A DNA stretch of 64,000 bases. Source: Phaeobacter gallaeciensis (GTDB lineage: Bacteria > Pseudomonadota > Alphaproteobacteria > Rhodobacterales > Rhodobacteraceae). The stretch covers positions 496,001 to 560,000 of the forward strand of contig NZ_CP015124.1 in assembly GCF_001678945.1 (NCBI RefSeq), read 5' to 3'. Positions 20,724 to 28,524 of this stretch are shown here, one piece after another; positions within the stretch are counted from its first letter, which is position 1; each line of letters starts with the position of its first letter. The notes under the pieces were generated by a model. That model had not been told where the DNA came from. It worked only from the letters and a program-made list of their open reading frames with translations, and did no database searches. Both the position numbers and the translations under genes were made by a program.

Positions 20724-22421
20724 TTAAGCGCCGACCACCTTGACCGAGTTGTTCGGGTTGACCGTGACGGTGCCCATTTTCTTGATGTGGTTTTCGACGA
20801 CGTCCCAGATCTGCGGACCTTCGGTGCCTTCGTTGACGCTGGCCCAGCCGGCGACCATGTAGGTCTTCGCCGGATCGATCGCCTCACCGTTCTTCAGCAG
20901 CGTCATCTCGGTGATCCGTTCGCCCTGAGGTTTGGTGATGTCGATGCGGTAGCCCATGCCACCGATGCGCACCATGTCGCCGCCCTGCTGGTAATAGGGG
21001 TCCGGGTTGAAGATGTTGTCAGCCACGTCTTCCAGGATCACCTTGATGAATTCACCGGTCATCTCGCTGCGATAGGCGGCGCCATAGCTCATCGAGGTGA
21101 CGTTCCAGATGTCTTCGCGGGTGATGTCGTCACCCGGCACCAGCGACGGGCCCCAGCGTACGCCGGGCGACATGGCGATATCAGCTTCACGCTCGCTCAG
21201 CAGCGCGTCGCAGATCAGATCATCCCAGGTGCCGTTGAAGTTGCCGCGACGATAGAGCAGCGAGTCGGTCTGGCCGATCACCTCTTCCAGTTCGGCCTTG
21301 AACGGCGCGCGCTGCTCGTCGATCAGCTTGGACACAACCGGATCGGGCGCGATCACATCCGAGAAGATCGGGATCAGCTTGTGCTTCAGACCCATCATCT
21401 GACCATCGCGCACGTCCAGATCCACGCGGGAGACGAATTTGCCGTTGGAACCGGAGGCGATGATGTGGGTCGTGCCCACCAGCACCGGTTCGGGCAGCGC
21501 ATCGTGGGTGTGGCCCGACAGAATCACGTCGATACCGGTGACAACGCTGGCCATCTTCTTGTCCACGTCGAAACCATTGTGCGACAGGCAGACCACCACA
21601 TCGGCGCCCGCTGCGCGCACCTCGTCCACCATCTCCTGCATATGCTCGTCACGGATCCCGAACGAGTATTCCGGGAACATCCAGCCGGGGTTCGCGATGG
21701 GCATATAGGGGAAGGCCTGACCGATGACGGCGACCTTGGCGCCGCCGCGTTCGAAGAACTTGTACGGCTTGAACAGCTCGGCCGGTTCGTCCCATTCGGA
21801 ATCAAAGATGTTTTGCCCCAGCGCGGCAAAGGGCAGACCTTCGACGATCTCATTCACACGGTCGGAGCCCAGCGTGAACTCCCAGTGGAAGGTCATCGCA
21901 TCCGGTTTCAGCGCGTTCATCACGTTGACCATGTCCTGACCTTCGGTCTTGTGACAGGTCATGGAGCCGTGCCAGGTGTCACCGCCGTCCAGCAGCAGCG
22001 CATCAGGCCGATCCGCACGGATGGCATTGATCACTGTCGACATGCGGTCCAGACCGCCTACGCGCCCGTATCCTTTGGCGAGGGAGGAAAAATCGTCATA
22101 GGTGAGCGCGTAAGCGGAAGGACTGCCAACCGCGATGCCATAGGCCTTGCGGAAGTCGGCACCGGTGATATGCGGCACCTGACCCTTGTTCGCGCCCACC
22201 CCGAGGTTGATCGAGGGTTCACGGAAATAGATCGGTTTCAGCTGCGCATGAATGTCGGTGACATGGATGATGCTGATATTGCCGAAGGTATCAAACTCCA
22301 GCAATTGATCCTGAGTCAGGCTTTGCTGCGCCGCAAGACGCCCCCAATTGCCAAAACCAGATGCCCCGACCAGGGCAGAGGCGGCCATCGAAACCTGCAG
22401 AAAATCACGGCGCGAGATCAT
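20724..22421 (-). CDS. soxB: SoxB, thiosulfohydrolase
   Basis: 565 aa periplasmic di-manganese enzyme that hydrolyses the terminal sulfone from SoxY-bound thiosulfate, releasing sulfate. The start at 22421 (MISRRDFLQVSMAASAL) gives a Tat-type signal. Longer in-frame starts would read through the putative SoxR operator. The metallophosphatase motifs are intact: Asp56 and His58 in VTDIHAQL, Asp148 in LLDGGDTWHGS, TFHWEFTLG near 180, His281 in CLSHNG and His304/His306 in SGHTHD. It sits between soxC (82 bp) and soxA (102 bp); the latter gap holds a perfect ATTC-N8-GAAT repeat. Confidence 0.97.
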   Translation of the reverse strand: MISRRDFLQVSMAASALVGASGFGNWGRLAAQQSLTQDQLLEFDTFGNISIIHVTDIHAQLKPIYFREPSINLGVGANKGQVPHITGADFRKAYGIAVGSPSAYALTYDDFSSLAKGYGRVGGLDRMSTVINAIRADRPDALLLDGGDTWHGSMTCHKTEGQDMVNVMNALKPDAMTFHWEFTLGSDRVNEIVEGLPFAALGQNIFDSEWDEPAELFKPYKFFERGGAKVAVIGQAFPYMPIANPGWMFPEYSFGIRDEHMQEMVDEVRAAGADVVVCLSHNGFDVDKKMASVVTGIDVILSGHTHDALPEPVLVGTTHIIASGSNGKFVSRVDLDVRDGQMMGLKHKLIPIFSDVIAPDPVVSKLIDEQRAPFKAELEEVIGQTDSLLYRRGNFNGTWDDLICDALLSEREADIAMSPGVRWGPSLVPGDDITREDIWNVTSMSYGAAYRSEMTGEFIKVILEDVADNIFNPDPYYQQGGDMVRIGGMGYRIDITKPQGERITEMTLLKNGEAIDPAKTYMVAGWASVNEGTEGPQIWDVVENHIKKMGTVTVNPNNSVKVVGA

Positions 22422-22454
22422 GGTACTCTGATATCCTGTGTAAACATACGACAT

Positions 22455-22470
22455 ATTCGCATGTGTGAAT
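22455..22470. promoter_or_regulatory. Putative SoxR operator upstream of soxB
   Basis: ATTCGCATGTGTGAAT matches ATTC-N8-GAAT exactly, the operator pattern known for BigR/SqrR-type ArsR repressors. Arms extend to ATATTC and GAATAT. It lies 34 bp upstream of the soxB start, inside the sox operon. Confidence 0.65.
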
Positions 22471-22523
22471 ATTGAAAGAACGAAAGACCCCGCACCATGA
22501 ACTGGCACGGGGTCGTTCCGGGT

Positions 22524-23375
22524 TTAGTTACGGACAGACGGTCCTTCAACCGACAGGCCGTTGCCGCGCGAAGCGACATAAAGCTCAAGTGCGACGAAAT
22601 CCTGCGAACCGGGCTTGTAGGTTTCGGCGCGGGTATCACGTACGCAGCCTTTGAAACGGGCATGAACGGTGTTCAGCTTGGCGTTTTTCAGGCGGTAGGC
22701 CGGGAAGCCATTGATCTGGCCTTGGCTCAGGTGGTCGGCGCGGATCATGTTGCCATAGTTGTCTTCATGGCAGTTCGCGCAGGACAGCTCGAGCTGGCCG
22801 GTACGCGTGTAATACATTTCCTTACCTTTTTCCCACATCGCCTGAACCGGACCATCGGTGGCAACGTTGACGGGCATGCCACGCGACTGGACAGAGATCA
22901 GAGCCTCCATCGACGCCATGTCACCGCCAGTGTATTTCCACTTGTCGGCGCCCATCTGGTTTTCGCGGCAGTCGTTGATCTGCATGGCCAGGGTGCGGAC
23001 TTCGCCAGCTTCTTCGTTCCACTTGGGATAGACTGCGCGCACGCCTTTCATGCTGTCGGCAACATCGTCGTGGCAGGACGCGCAGGACTTGCCTTCGGAT
23101 CCTTCGACGGTTTCCCAGCTGTCCATTGCTTGATCAACAAAGACCATCGCGGGGTTTTCGAAATCGTCCATCTGCAGGGCCTGGGTCTCGTCCGAGCGGA
23201 AGTGCCAGCCAGACATGACTTCGTCCAATGCGTCAGCGACTGCAGCCGGAGCCGCAGTCTTGGTGACCATTTCGATCTCTTCGTTCACCACGAGCGTGTC
23301 GTCGTCTGCGCCGGCGAAGGCGGCCATCGGCAGGGCCAGCACGGCGGCAATGGCAGTGAGTGCCTTATATTTCAT
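22524..23375 (-). CDS. soxA: SoxA, di-haem c-type cytochrome of the SoxXA complex
   Basis: 283 aa periplasmic protein with a signal peptide (residues 1-22, ending AFAGADDD). Haem motifs are CASCH at 98-102 and CANCH at 199-203. Cys136 (INDCRENQ) and Cys244 (GCVRDTRAE) are the conserved cysteines. Cys244 matches the catalytic, persulfide-modified haem ligand in known SoxA proteins. SoxXA joins thiosulfate to the SoxY cysteine. A strong ribosome-binding site, AAGGGAGGATATGGA, precedes the start. The gene follows soxZ. Confidence 0.97.
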   Translation of the reverse strand: MKYKALTAIAAVLALPMAAFAGADDDTLVVNEEIEMVTKTAAPAAVADALDEVMSGWHFRSDETQALQMDDFENPAMVFVDQAMDSWETVEGSEGKSCASCHDDVADSMKGVRAVYPKWNEEAGEVRTLAMQINDCRENQMGADKWKYTGGDMASMEALISVQSRGMPVNVATDGPVQAMWEKGKEMYYTRTGQLELSCANCHEDNYGNMIRADHLSQGQINGFPAYRLKNAKLNTVHARFKGCVRDTRAETYKPGSQDFVALELYVASRGNGLSVEGPSVRN

Positions 23376-23452
23376 TCCATATCCTCCCTTGGGTATCCGC
23401 CTCGCCCGCCGGAGTGGCGGACGAGACGCTTGCCTTTGAGATCCGGAAAGGA

Positions 23453-23782
23453 TCAGGCGATCTTGATCGACTTCGCCGTGTCGTAGACGGATCCATCATC
23501 GTCATACCATGTGAATTTGAAGTCGCCTGCTTCAGGCACGGTGGCTTCAAACTCAATGTAAGGGTTGGTGGAAATCGCCGGTTCCATCGTGACGTCGATC
23601 ACCATGGCGCCGTTAAACTCGCAAGTGAAACGGTTGATGATCGAACGCGGAATGACGTTGCCTTCCTTGTCCTTACGCTGGCCGCTTTCCATCTTGTGGC
23701 TGATCAGCGTCTTGATGGTGACGGCTTCGCCAGCAGCGGCTTTCTTCGGGACCTTGACGCGGGGTTTTACACCGGATGCCAT
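23453..23782 (-). CDS. soxZ: SoxZ, sulfur carrier complex subunit
   Basis: 109 aa. SoxZ pairs with SoxY and shapes the swinging arm that presents the sulfur substrate. Typical motifs are KPRVKVPKKAAAGEAVTIKTLISHKMESGQRKD, INRFTCEFNGAMVID and FKFTWYDDDGSVY. No signal peptide is present, as expected because it is co-exported with SoxY. The start at 23782 follows CAAGGAGTTAAGAC. Confidence 0.97.
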   Translation of the reverse strand: MASGVKPRVKVPKKAAAGEAVTIKTLISHKMESGQRKDKEGNVIPRSIINRFTCEFNGAMVIDVTMEPAISTNPYIEFEATVPEAGDFKFTWYDDDGSVYDTAKSIKIA

Positions 23783-23820
23783 GTCTTAACTCCTTGAATT
23801 CGGAAAGGGATGCGGGGCGA

Positions 23821-24240
23821 TCAGCCGCCGCAGCCTCCGATGGTCACTTTCACAGCGGCGCTTGCCTTGGCAAAGCTGCCGTCTGCCATTTTGGCAATGG
23901 CCACGACGTCCTGGGTACCAGCAAGGCGGATCCGGGTGGATGCGGACTGGCTGGCGGCACCGGGGCCGAAGTTGAAGGTTGCAACGCCGGGGGTCGGGTT
24001 GCCGGTGGCCAGAACCATGATCGCGGTCGCGCCGGGGGCGTTAACCGAAATCGGCACGGTGTTGCCGTTTTCGGCAATCTCCGGCGCAGTCAGTTCAATA
24101 CCGCTGTCGGCCATATCGGCACCGCCGGTGAACTCGGCGATCTTATCGTCTGCCGATGCGCTCAGGCGGTAGGGCAGAACCGTCAGCACGGCGGCGCCCA
24201 GGCCCATCGCCAGGGTTTCGCGACGTGAGAACTCCATCAT
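23821..24240 (-). CDS. soxY: SoxY, sulfur covalently binding protein
   Basis: 139 aa. SoxY carries all pathway intermediates on a C-terminal cysteine. The protein ends in TIGGCGG with the substrate-binding Cys at position 137, the defining feature. A twin-arginine-type signal, FSRRETLAMGLGAAVL, exports it with SoxZ bound. Tandem ATGs at 24240 and 24237 both suit the ribosome-binding site AAAGGAGACAA; the first is given here. Confidence 0.97.
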   Translation of the reverse strand: MMEFSRRETLAMGLGAAVLTVLPYRLSASADDKIAEFTGGADMADSGIELTAPEIAENGNTVPISVNAPGATAIMVLATGNPTPGVATFNFGPGAASQSASTRIRLAGTQDVVAIAKMADGSFAKASAAVKVTIGGCGG

Positions 24241-24286
24241 TTGTCTCCTTTGACTTCGCTCGGACAAGCAGCTGGAAGCTGCTGTC

Positions 24287-24763
24287 TCACTCTTCTTTCA
24301 GCGTCGCGAGGAAAGCGACGACATCTTCAATCTCCTGGGCGGTCAGGATCGGCGGCAGCGGCTCTGCGCCCGCCTTACCGGTGTAGGCATCGCCCGGACG
24401 GATAAACCCGTCGACCTTGTAGAACGCAGGCATCATGGTGCCCTCGAAGGTCATTTTTGCATTCGCCACGAGGCCACGCAGCTCAGCTTCACTCCAGCGC
24501 TCCCCCGCGCCGTCCAGCATGGGGCCGATTTCGCCGTGGAAGGGCACGTCAGCCAGTGCAGTCACCTGATGACAGGCCACGCAGTTCCCCTTGGACTTGG
24601 TCCCGGCGATGATCGCACCGTTGGCCGCGTCGCCAGCAACACCTGTCAACGATTCGGCAATTGCGCCATCCTCGGTGAATTTCACGTCTTTCGGCGCGAC
24701 TTCGCCCGCCTGCGACATGGTCCCGGCCAGACACATGGCCAGTGTCAGAGATAGTCTCTTCAT
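24287..24763 (-). CDS. soxX: SoxX, mono-haem c-type cytochrome of the SoxXA complex
   Basis: 158 aa periplasmic cytochrome. The start at 24763 follows GGGAGGAACC; a longer open frame upstream overlaps the promoter and is not used. A signal peptide covers residues 1-19 (ending SQA). The single haem site is CVACH at 61-65, and the methionine ligand lies within FEGTMMPAFY. SoxX accepts electrons from SoxA and passes them to a small cytochrome. It is the first gene of the soxXYZABCD unit, and a perfect SoxR-type operator lies upstream. Confidence 0.96.
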   Translation of the reverse strand: MKRLSLTLAMCLAGTMSQAGEVAPKDVKFTEDGAIAESLTGVAGDAANGAIIAGTKSKGNCVACHQVTALADVPFHGEIGPMLDGAGERWSEAELRGLVANAKMTFEGTMMPAFYKVDGFIRPGDAYTGKAGAEPLPPILTAQEIEDVVAFLATLKEE

Positions 24764-24849
24764 GGTTCCTCCCGTTGGCTGCCACCGCGAAGTGGCCTGC
24801 TTAGCTATTGCATACCGTAGGCCACCGAAGGCCTGGGACGCAACAACAA

Positions 24850-24865
24850 ATTCATTAATGTGAAT
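24850..24865. promoter_or_regulatory. Putative SoxR operator between soxW and soxX
   Basis: ATTCATTAATGTGAAT is an exact ATTC-N8-GAAT repeat; with one more base on each side the arms are AATTCA and TGAATT. SoxR of Paracoccus pantotrophus is known to bind the soxW-soxX intergenic region, which supports the call. A possible TTGCGC-N17-CATTAA promoter on the minus strand would overlap it. Confidence 0.75.
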
Positions 24866-24887
24866 TTTAATTCTCTTGCGCAAAGGA

Positions 24888-25490
24888 TCAGTCTGTTGAT
24901 CCATTGTTGCGCTCCTGAATGCGGCGCGCGTGATACCTTTGGAAATCCTCCCCATTATCAAGCTCGTACCGCTTCTCGTTGACCCAGGTGAACATATCGA
25001 GCGTGGTCCCCGCCCCAAAGGCCCCCGGCATGATGGAAACGGCCGCCTGCACCGCGGTCTGATCCTCGGGTACCTCTTCCGGCAGGAAAAGAATCGTCGG
25101 CGTGAACAGCACGTTCCACTTCCGCGCCATCTCCCGCTCCTGCAGGGTTTCGCCGTCGAAATCCGTCACCTCGGTGGATCCGTGCAGGTTCAGCTGAACG
25201 ACGAAATAATTCTCTTCGATGTAGTTGCTGACTTCCGGACGCGGGAACACCTCCTCGTGCATCTTGGCGCAGTAGATGCAGCCCCGCTGCTCAAAGAAAA
25301 GAACCAGCCGCTTGCCCTCTGCATTCGCCTCGGCAAGATCTTCCTGAAGGTCCTTGAAGGTGTCACGCATCCATGCGGTTTTATGAAGGCCGTCGTCGCC
25401 CACCTCGACCGCTGCCACCGGCCCGGCCAGAAGCACTGGAAGCGCCAGCGCGGCAAGCGGTGCGGAAATCATTTTGAGTAATCTATTCAT
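24888..25490 (-). CDS. soxW: SoxW, periplasmic thioredoxin-like protein
   Basis: 200 aa. A signal peptide (residues 1-27, ending AVA) precedes a thioredoxin fold with redox motif CIYC (Cys71, Cys74) in LFFEQRGCIYCAKMHEEVF, and a cis-Pro loop at LFTPTILFLPEE. SoxW is reduced by SoxV and is thought to keep the sulfur pathway active. The start at 25490 follows GGGAGAGACAAGGCA; a longer frame upstream overlaps soxV and is spurious. Confidence 0.94.
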   Translation of the reverse strand: MNRLLKMISAPLAALALPVLLAGPVAAVEVGDDGLHKTAWMRDTFKDLQEDLAEANAEGKRLVLFFEQRGCIYCAKMHEEVFPRPEVSNYIEENYFVVQLNLHGSTEVTDFDGETLQEREMARKWNVLFTPTILFLPEEVPEDQTAVQAAVSIMPGAFGAGTTLDMFTWVNEKRYELDNGEDFQRYHARRIQERNNGSTD

Positions 25491-25519
25491 TGCCTTGTCT
25501 CTCCCATTTATGGTGACAG

Positions 25520-26257
25520 TCAGCCAATTGTGGACAGTCCGGGCATCCAGCGGATCATTGCATCGGCAATGTAGCTGACACCTCCGGTGACAATCAGCAC
25601 AGCGAACAGGATCAGCATAACCCCCATCGCCTTTTCCACCCAAGCAAAAGCGGTCCGGTGCCGCGCCACCCAGGCCAGGAACGGCTTTGCAAACAGGGCG
25701 GCAACGACGAAAGGCGCCGTCATTCCAACGCCGTAGACCAGCAAGAGCAGGCCACCGCGCCAGATGTCCCCCATGCCGGAGGCGATCATCAGGATCGACG
25801 CCAGCGCCGGTCCCACGCAGGGAGTCCAGCCAAAGCCAAAGGCCAGCCCCATCAGATAGGCCCCAATCAGCGTGGAAGGCTCGGCCGAGCTTTCCATGCG
25901 TGCCTCGCGGTATAGGAGCGGAATGCGCATCACGCCCAGGAAATGCAGGCCGAACAGGACCAGCACCCCGGCGGCGCCATAGGCCAGAATATCCATGTAG
26001 CGCCCGAATAACTGCCCCAGCGCGGTAGCTCCCATGCCCATCAACATGAAAACCGTGGTGACACCAGCTGCGAAACACAGCGCAGAGATCACCAGCCGAC
26101 GCTGCGCCCCCGGCGCAATGCGCCCGTCGCCGCGCAGTTCAGCCATCGAAAGCCCGCCCATGTAGGACAGGTAAAACGGCACCATCGGCAGGATGCAGGG
26201 CGTGAAAAAGCTCAACAAACCGGCAAACAGGGCCCCAAAGTACGATATTTCGAGCAT
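25520..26257 (-). CDS. soxV: SoxV, CcdA-like membrane thiol-disulfide transporter
   Basis: 245 aa inner-membrane protein of the DsbD/CcdA family with about six transmembrane helices. The paired redox cysteines are Cys21 (FFTPCILPMVPFYLSYMGG) and Cys147 (GFGWTPCVGPALASIL), both in the conserved TPC settings. It moves reducing power from cytoplasmic thioredoxin to periplasmic SoxW. It is the first gene of the leftward cluster, divergent from soxS; a near-consensus SoxR site is in the 136-bp gap. Confidence 0.95.
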   Translation of the reverse strand: MLEISYFGALFAGLLSFFTPCILPMVPFYLSYMGGLSMAELRGDGRIAPGAQRRLVISALCFAAGVTTVFMLMGMGATALGQLFGRYMDILAYGAAGVLVLFGLHFLGVMRIPLLYREARMESSAEPSTLIGAYLMGLAFGFGWTPCVGPALASILMIASGMGDIWRGGLLLLVYGVGMTAPFVVAALFAKPFLAWVARHRTAFAWVEKAMGVMLILFAVLIVTGGVSYIADAMIRWMPGLSTIG

Positions 26258-26313
26258 CTCAGCTCCTTTTTTGGGCGCATTAGCCGATATTCGGGGACGG
26301 CGCGCCTTGTCTC

Positions 26314-26329
26314 ATTCACATATTCAAAT
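26314..26329. promoter_or_regulatory. Near-consensus SoxR site between soxV and soxS
   Basis: ATTCACATATTCAAAT matches ATTC-N8-GAAT at seven of eight fixed bases. It lies midway in the soxV/soxS divergent gap, the position at which SoxR binds in Paracoccus. Confidence 0.5.
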
Positions 26330-26393
26330 TAAGTTGTGTTACATAAAGAACCTACTCACTGCACCTTCGTCAACGGCTTCGAACGGCTTCATC

Positions 26394-26810
26394 ATGGTTT
26401 TTGCGTCCACAGTTCCTCTGCGGCCCTTGCTGCTGCTGCGCCGGTTGCTGGCCGGTTTTTTTGTGCTGTGCACGCTCAGCCTACCTGCCCGGGCAGTGGA
26501 ACTGGTGATGGTCGAACAGCATGGCTGCGAATGGTGCGCGCGCTGGAACGAAGAAATCGCGCCAATCTATCCCAAAACGGCCGAAGGCGCCTTTGCGCCG
26601 CTGCGCCGGGTGGATCTGCGCAATATGCCGGATGACTTGGAAACAACTCGTCGCGTTCTTTTTACCCCGACCTTCTTGATTGTGGAGGACGGTCATGAGA
26701 AGGCCCGGCTCGAAGGATATCCGGGGGCCGATTTTTTCTGGCCCCTGCTGGAGGCGCTGCTGCGCGATCATGCAGACTTTGCGCCGGATGGAGAAGTGGG
26801 CGACAGCTGA
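26394..26810 (+). CDS. soxS: SoxS, periplasmic thioredoxin-like protein
   Basis: 138 aa. A hydrophobic N-terminal signal (residues about 10-34, ending ARA) is followed by a thioredoxin-type domain with motif CEWC (Cys45, Cys48) in MVEQHGCEWCARWNEEI, and a cis-Pro segment RVLFTPTFLIVED. SoxS in Paracoccus reactivates SoxYZ by reducing it. The ribosome-binding site at this start is poor, so translation may begin weakly. It is the first gene of the rightward soxS-soxR unit. Confidence 0.88.
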   Translation: MVFASTVPLRPLLLLRRLLAGFFVLCTLSLPARAVELVMVEQHGCEWCARWNEEIAPIYPKTAEGAFAPLRRVDLRNMPDDLETTRRVLFTPTFLIVEDGHEKARLEGYPGADFFWPLLEALLRDHADFAPDGEVGDS

Positions 26811-26895
26811 CCGGTCTGGAGACCGACACGTCTGGCTGACTGGGACAAGTATAGATGTGCGGGGCCATTCGGCCCGCCACAAAGGAGAATGAGCG

Positions 26896-27225
26896 ATGGG
26901 GTTGCCGCAATTTTCGGTAGACATGGCAGATGACGATCTTGAGAAGATGATGGACAACGCCACCACGGCGTCCAATTTCCTCAAGGCGATCAGCCACGAA
27001 GGTCGTCTCATGATCCTGTGCCATCTGGTCACCGGCGAGAAATCCGTCACCGAGCTGGAAGAGCTGCTTTCGGCGCGTCAGGCAGCGGTATCGCAGCAAC
27101 TGTCCCGCCTGCGCCTTGAAGGTCTGGTTGTGCCGCGCCGCGACGGCAAGGCCATCTACTACCGGCTGGCAGACGACCGTCCGCGCCGCATCCTCGAAGT
27201 GGTCTACGACCTCTTCTGCAACTAA
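26896..27225 (+). CDS. soxR: SoxR, ArsR-family persulfide-responsive repressor
   Basis: 109 aa winged-helix repressor of the ArsR family, in the SoxR/BigR/SqrR branch. The recognition helix region is SARQAAVSQQLSRLRLEGLV and the wing is VPRRDGKAIYYRL. Cysteines 42 (LMILCHLV) and 108 (DLFCN) match the two-cysteine sensor of SqrR (Cys41/Cys107), which forms a polysulfide bridge in response to reactive sulfur. The start at 26896 follows AAAGGAGAATGAGCG. It is expected to repress sox genes until thiosulfate or sulfide-derived persulfide appears. Confidence 0.95.
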   Translation: MGLPQFSVDMADDDLEKMMDNATTASNFLKAISHEGRLMILCHLVTGEKSVTELEELLSARQAAVSQQLSRLRLEGLVVPRRDGKAIYYRLADDRPRRILEVVYDLFCN

Positions 27226-27465
27226 GCACGACCTAGATTTTCTCCCTGCCCTACCCGTCTTGTCCCGGTCCGGGGCCAGCAAGATACGCACGGCCTGAGC
27301 GACCTGTAGATCCTTCAACATCTGTCCGCTCGGTTGTGTTCCCGAGCTCCCATAGCTGACCACCTGCCCATCGACAGCAGGCGGCGACAGCGCGATGCCG
27401 CTTGCATCGCACACCTCCTTTCTGCATGACTCGAAGGATAGGAAACCTGCCGGGAGGGGCGTCTC
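27226..27465. other. Gap between soxR and soxT
   Basis: This 240-bp gap shows no convincing gene. The minus strand has an AAAGGAGGTG sequence near 27412-27422, but the frame after it stops after 30 codons. It may carry a separate soxT promoter; no ATTC-N8-GAAT repeat was seen. Confidence 0.5.
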
Positions 27466-28524
27466 ATGTTTGATATGCTGACAGAACATCACCTGGCGGC
27501 CATTGCAGGCCTCGTAGGCGGAATCCTTCTTGGCCTTGCTGCCCGGCTGGGCAGGTTCTGCACGCTTGGCGCGATCGAGGACGTCCTTTATGGCGGCTCC
27601 ACCCTGCGCATGCGTATGTGGATATTGGCAATCGGCGTCGCCGTTATCGGCAGCTTTTCCCTTATTGCAGCAGGACTTATGGATGAAAGCGAAAGTTTCT
27701 ACCTCAGCATCAGATGGATGCCTCTGGCTTCAATCATCGGGGGTTTGATGTTCGGCTACGGAATGGCGCTCAGCGGCAATTGCGGCTATGGCGCTATCGC
27801 CCGACTGGGCGGCGGTGATCTGCGCAGTTTCGTCATCGTGCTGGTCATGGGCGTGTCCACCTATGTGGTTCTTTCCGGTCCGCTTGCGCCCTTGCGCAAT
27901 TTCTTCTTTGAGCAGCATCAGGTCACGACCGATATTCCCCCCGGGCTGGCCCATCACGCCGCTGCCCTGACGGGTCTGCCACTGCACACCATCGGGCTTG
28001 CCGTCGGCGCCGTGCTGGTCATCGCCGCGCTTTGCGGACGCGAACTGCGTCAGGACAAGAGCGCGGTCTTCTGGTCCGTGATCGTCGGCCTTGCCATCGT
28101 TTCGGGCTGGGGCCTGACCAGCGAGGTCAACCAGACCGGTTTCGAAGCCCTCCCGGTGGTGTCGCATTCCTTTTCTGCCCCTCTGGGTGAGACTATTTTG
28201 TGGACCATGACCGGCAGCCTGCGCCCCTTGTCCTTTGCCGTCGGCTCCATCGCAGGGGTCTGGGCCGGGGCCTTCATCGGCTCGCTGATCAAGGGGCATT
28301 TTCGCTGGGAGGCCTGCGAAGACCCCCGCGAATTGCGCCGCCAGATCGTGGGTGCGGGCATCATGGGCGCAGGTGCCGTCATCGCCATGGGCTGCACCGT
28401 CGGTCAGGGGCTCAGCGCATTTTCACTGCTCGCCGTTTCCGCGCCGGTCACCTTCCTGGCGATTTTTGCCGGGGCGGCGATTGGCCTGCGGCAGCTGATC
28501 GAAGGCTTCCGCCCCGCCGAGTGA
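27466..28524 (+). CDS. YeeE/YedE family transporter, SoxT-like
   Basis: 352 aa polytopic membrane protein of the YeeE/YedE family (DUF395), with eight to ten hydrophobic helices. The family cysteine motifs are RFCTLGAIED near residue 32, SGNCGYGAIARLG near residue 105 and MGCTVGQGLSAF near residue 310. The repeat of these motifs in two halves is diagnostic. E. coli YeeE takes up thiosulfate through such cysteines. SoxT proteins encoded beside soxR are proposed to move a sulfur compound or to signal to SoxR. The direction and the substrate are inferred. Confidence 0.88.
   Translation: MFDMLTEHHLAAIAGLVGGILLGLAARLGRFCTLGAIEDVLYGGSTLRMRMWILAIGVAVIGSFSLIAAGLMDESESFYLSIRWMPLASIIGGLMFGYGMALSGNCGYGAIARLGGGDLRSFVIVLVMGVSTYVVLSGPLAPLRNFFFEQHQVTTDIPPGLAHHAAALTGLPLHTIGLAVGAVLVIAALCGRELRQDKSAVFWSVIVGLAIVSGWGLTSEVNQTGFEALPVVSHSFSAPLGETILWTMTGSLRPLSFAVGSIAGVWAGAFIGSLIKGHFRWEACEDPRELRRQIVGAGIMGAGAVIAMGCTVGQGLSAFSLLAVSAPVTFLAIFAGAAIGLRQLIEGFRPAE

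Noticed and set aside
24764-25018. Extended N-terminus of SoxX.
   Set aside because: It would cover the soxW-soxX promoter and the SoxR operator. The start at 24763 has a ribosome-binding site and gives a clear signal peptide.
25491-26078. Long N-terminal extension of SoxW.
   Set aside because: It runs through soxV in another frame. The signal peptide and ribosome-binding site fit the start at 25490.
27228-27427. Possible minus-strand gene in the soxR-soxT gap, preceded by AAAGGAGGTG.
   Set aside because: The ATG at 27407 leads to a stop after about 30 codons, and the longer alternative frame runs antisense through soxR with no protein-like features.
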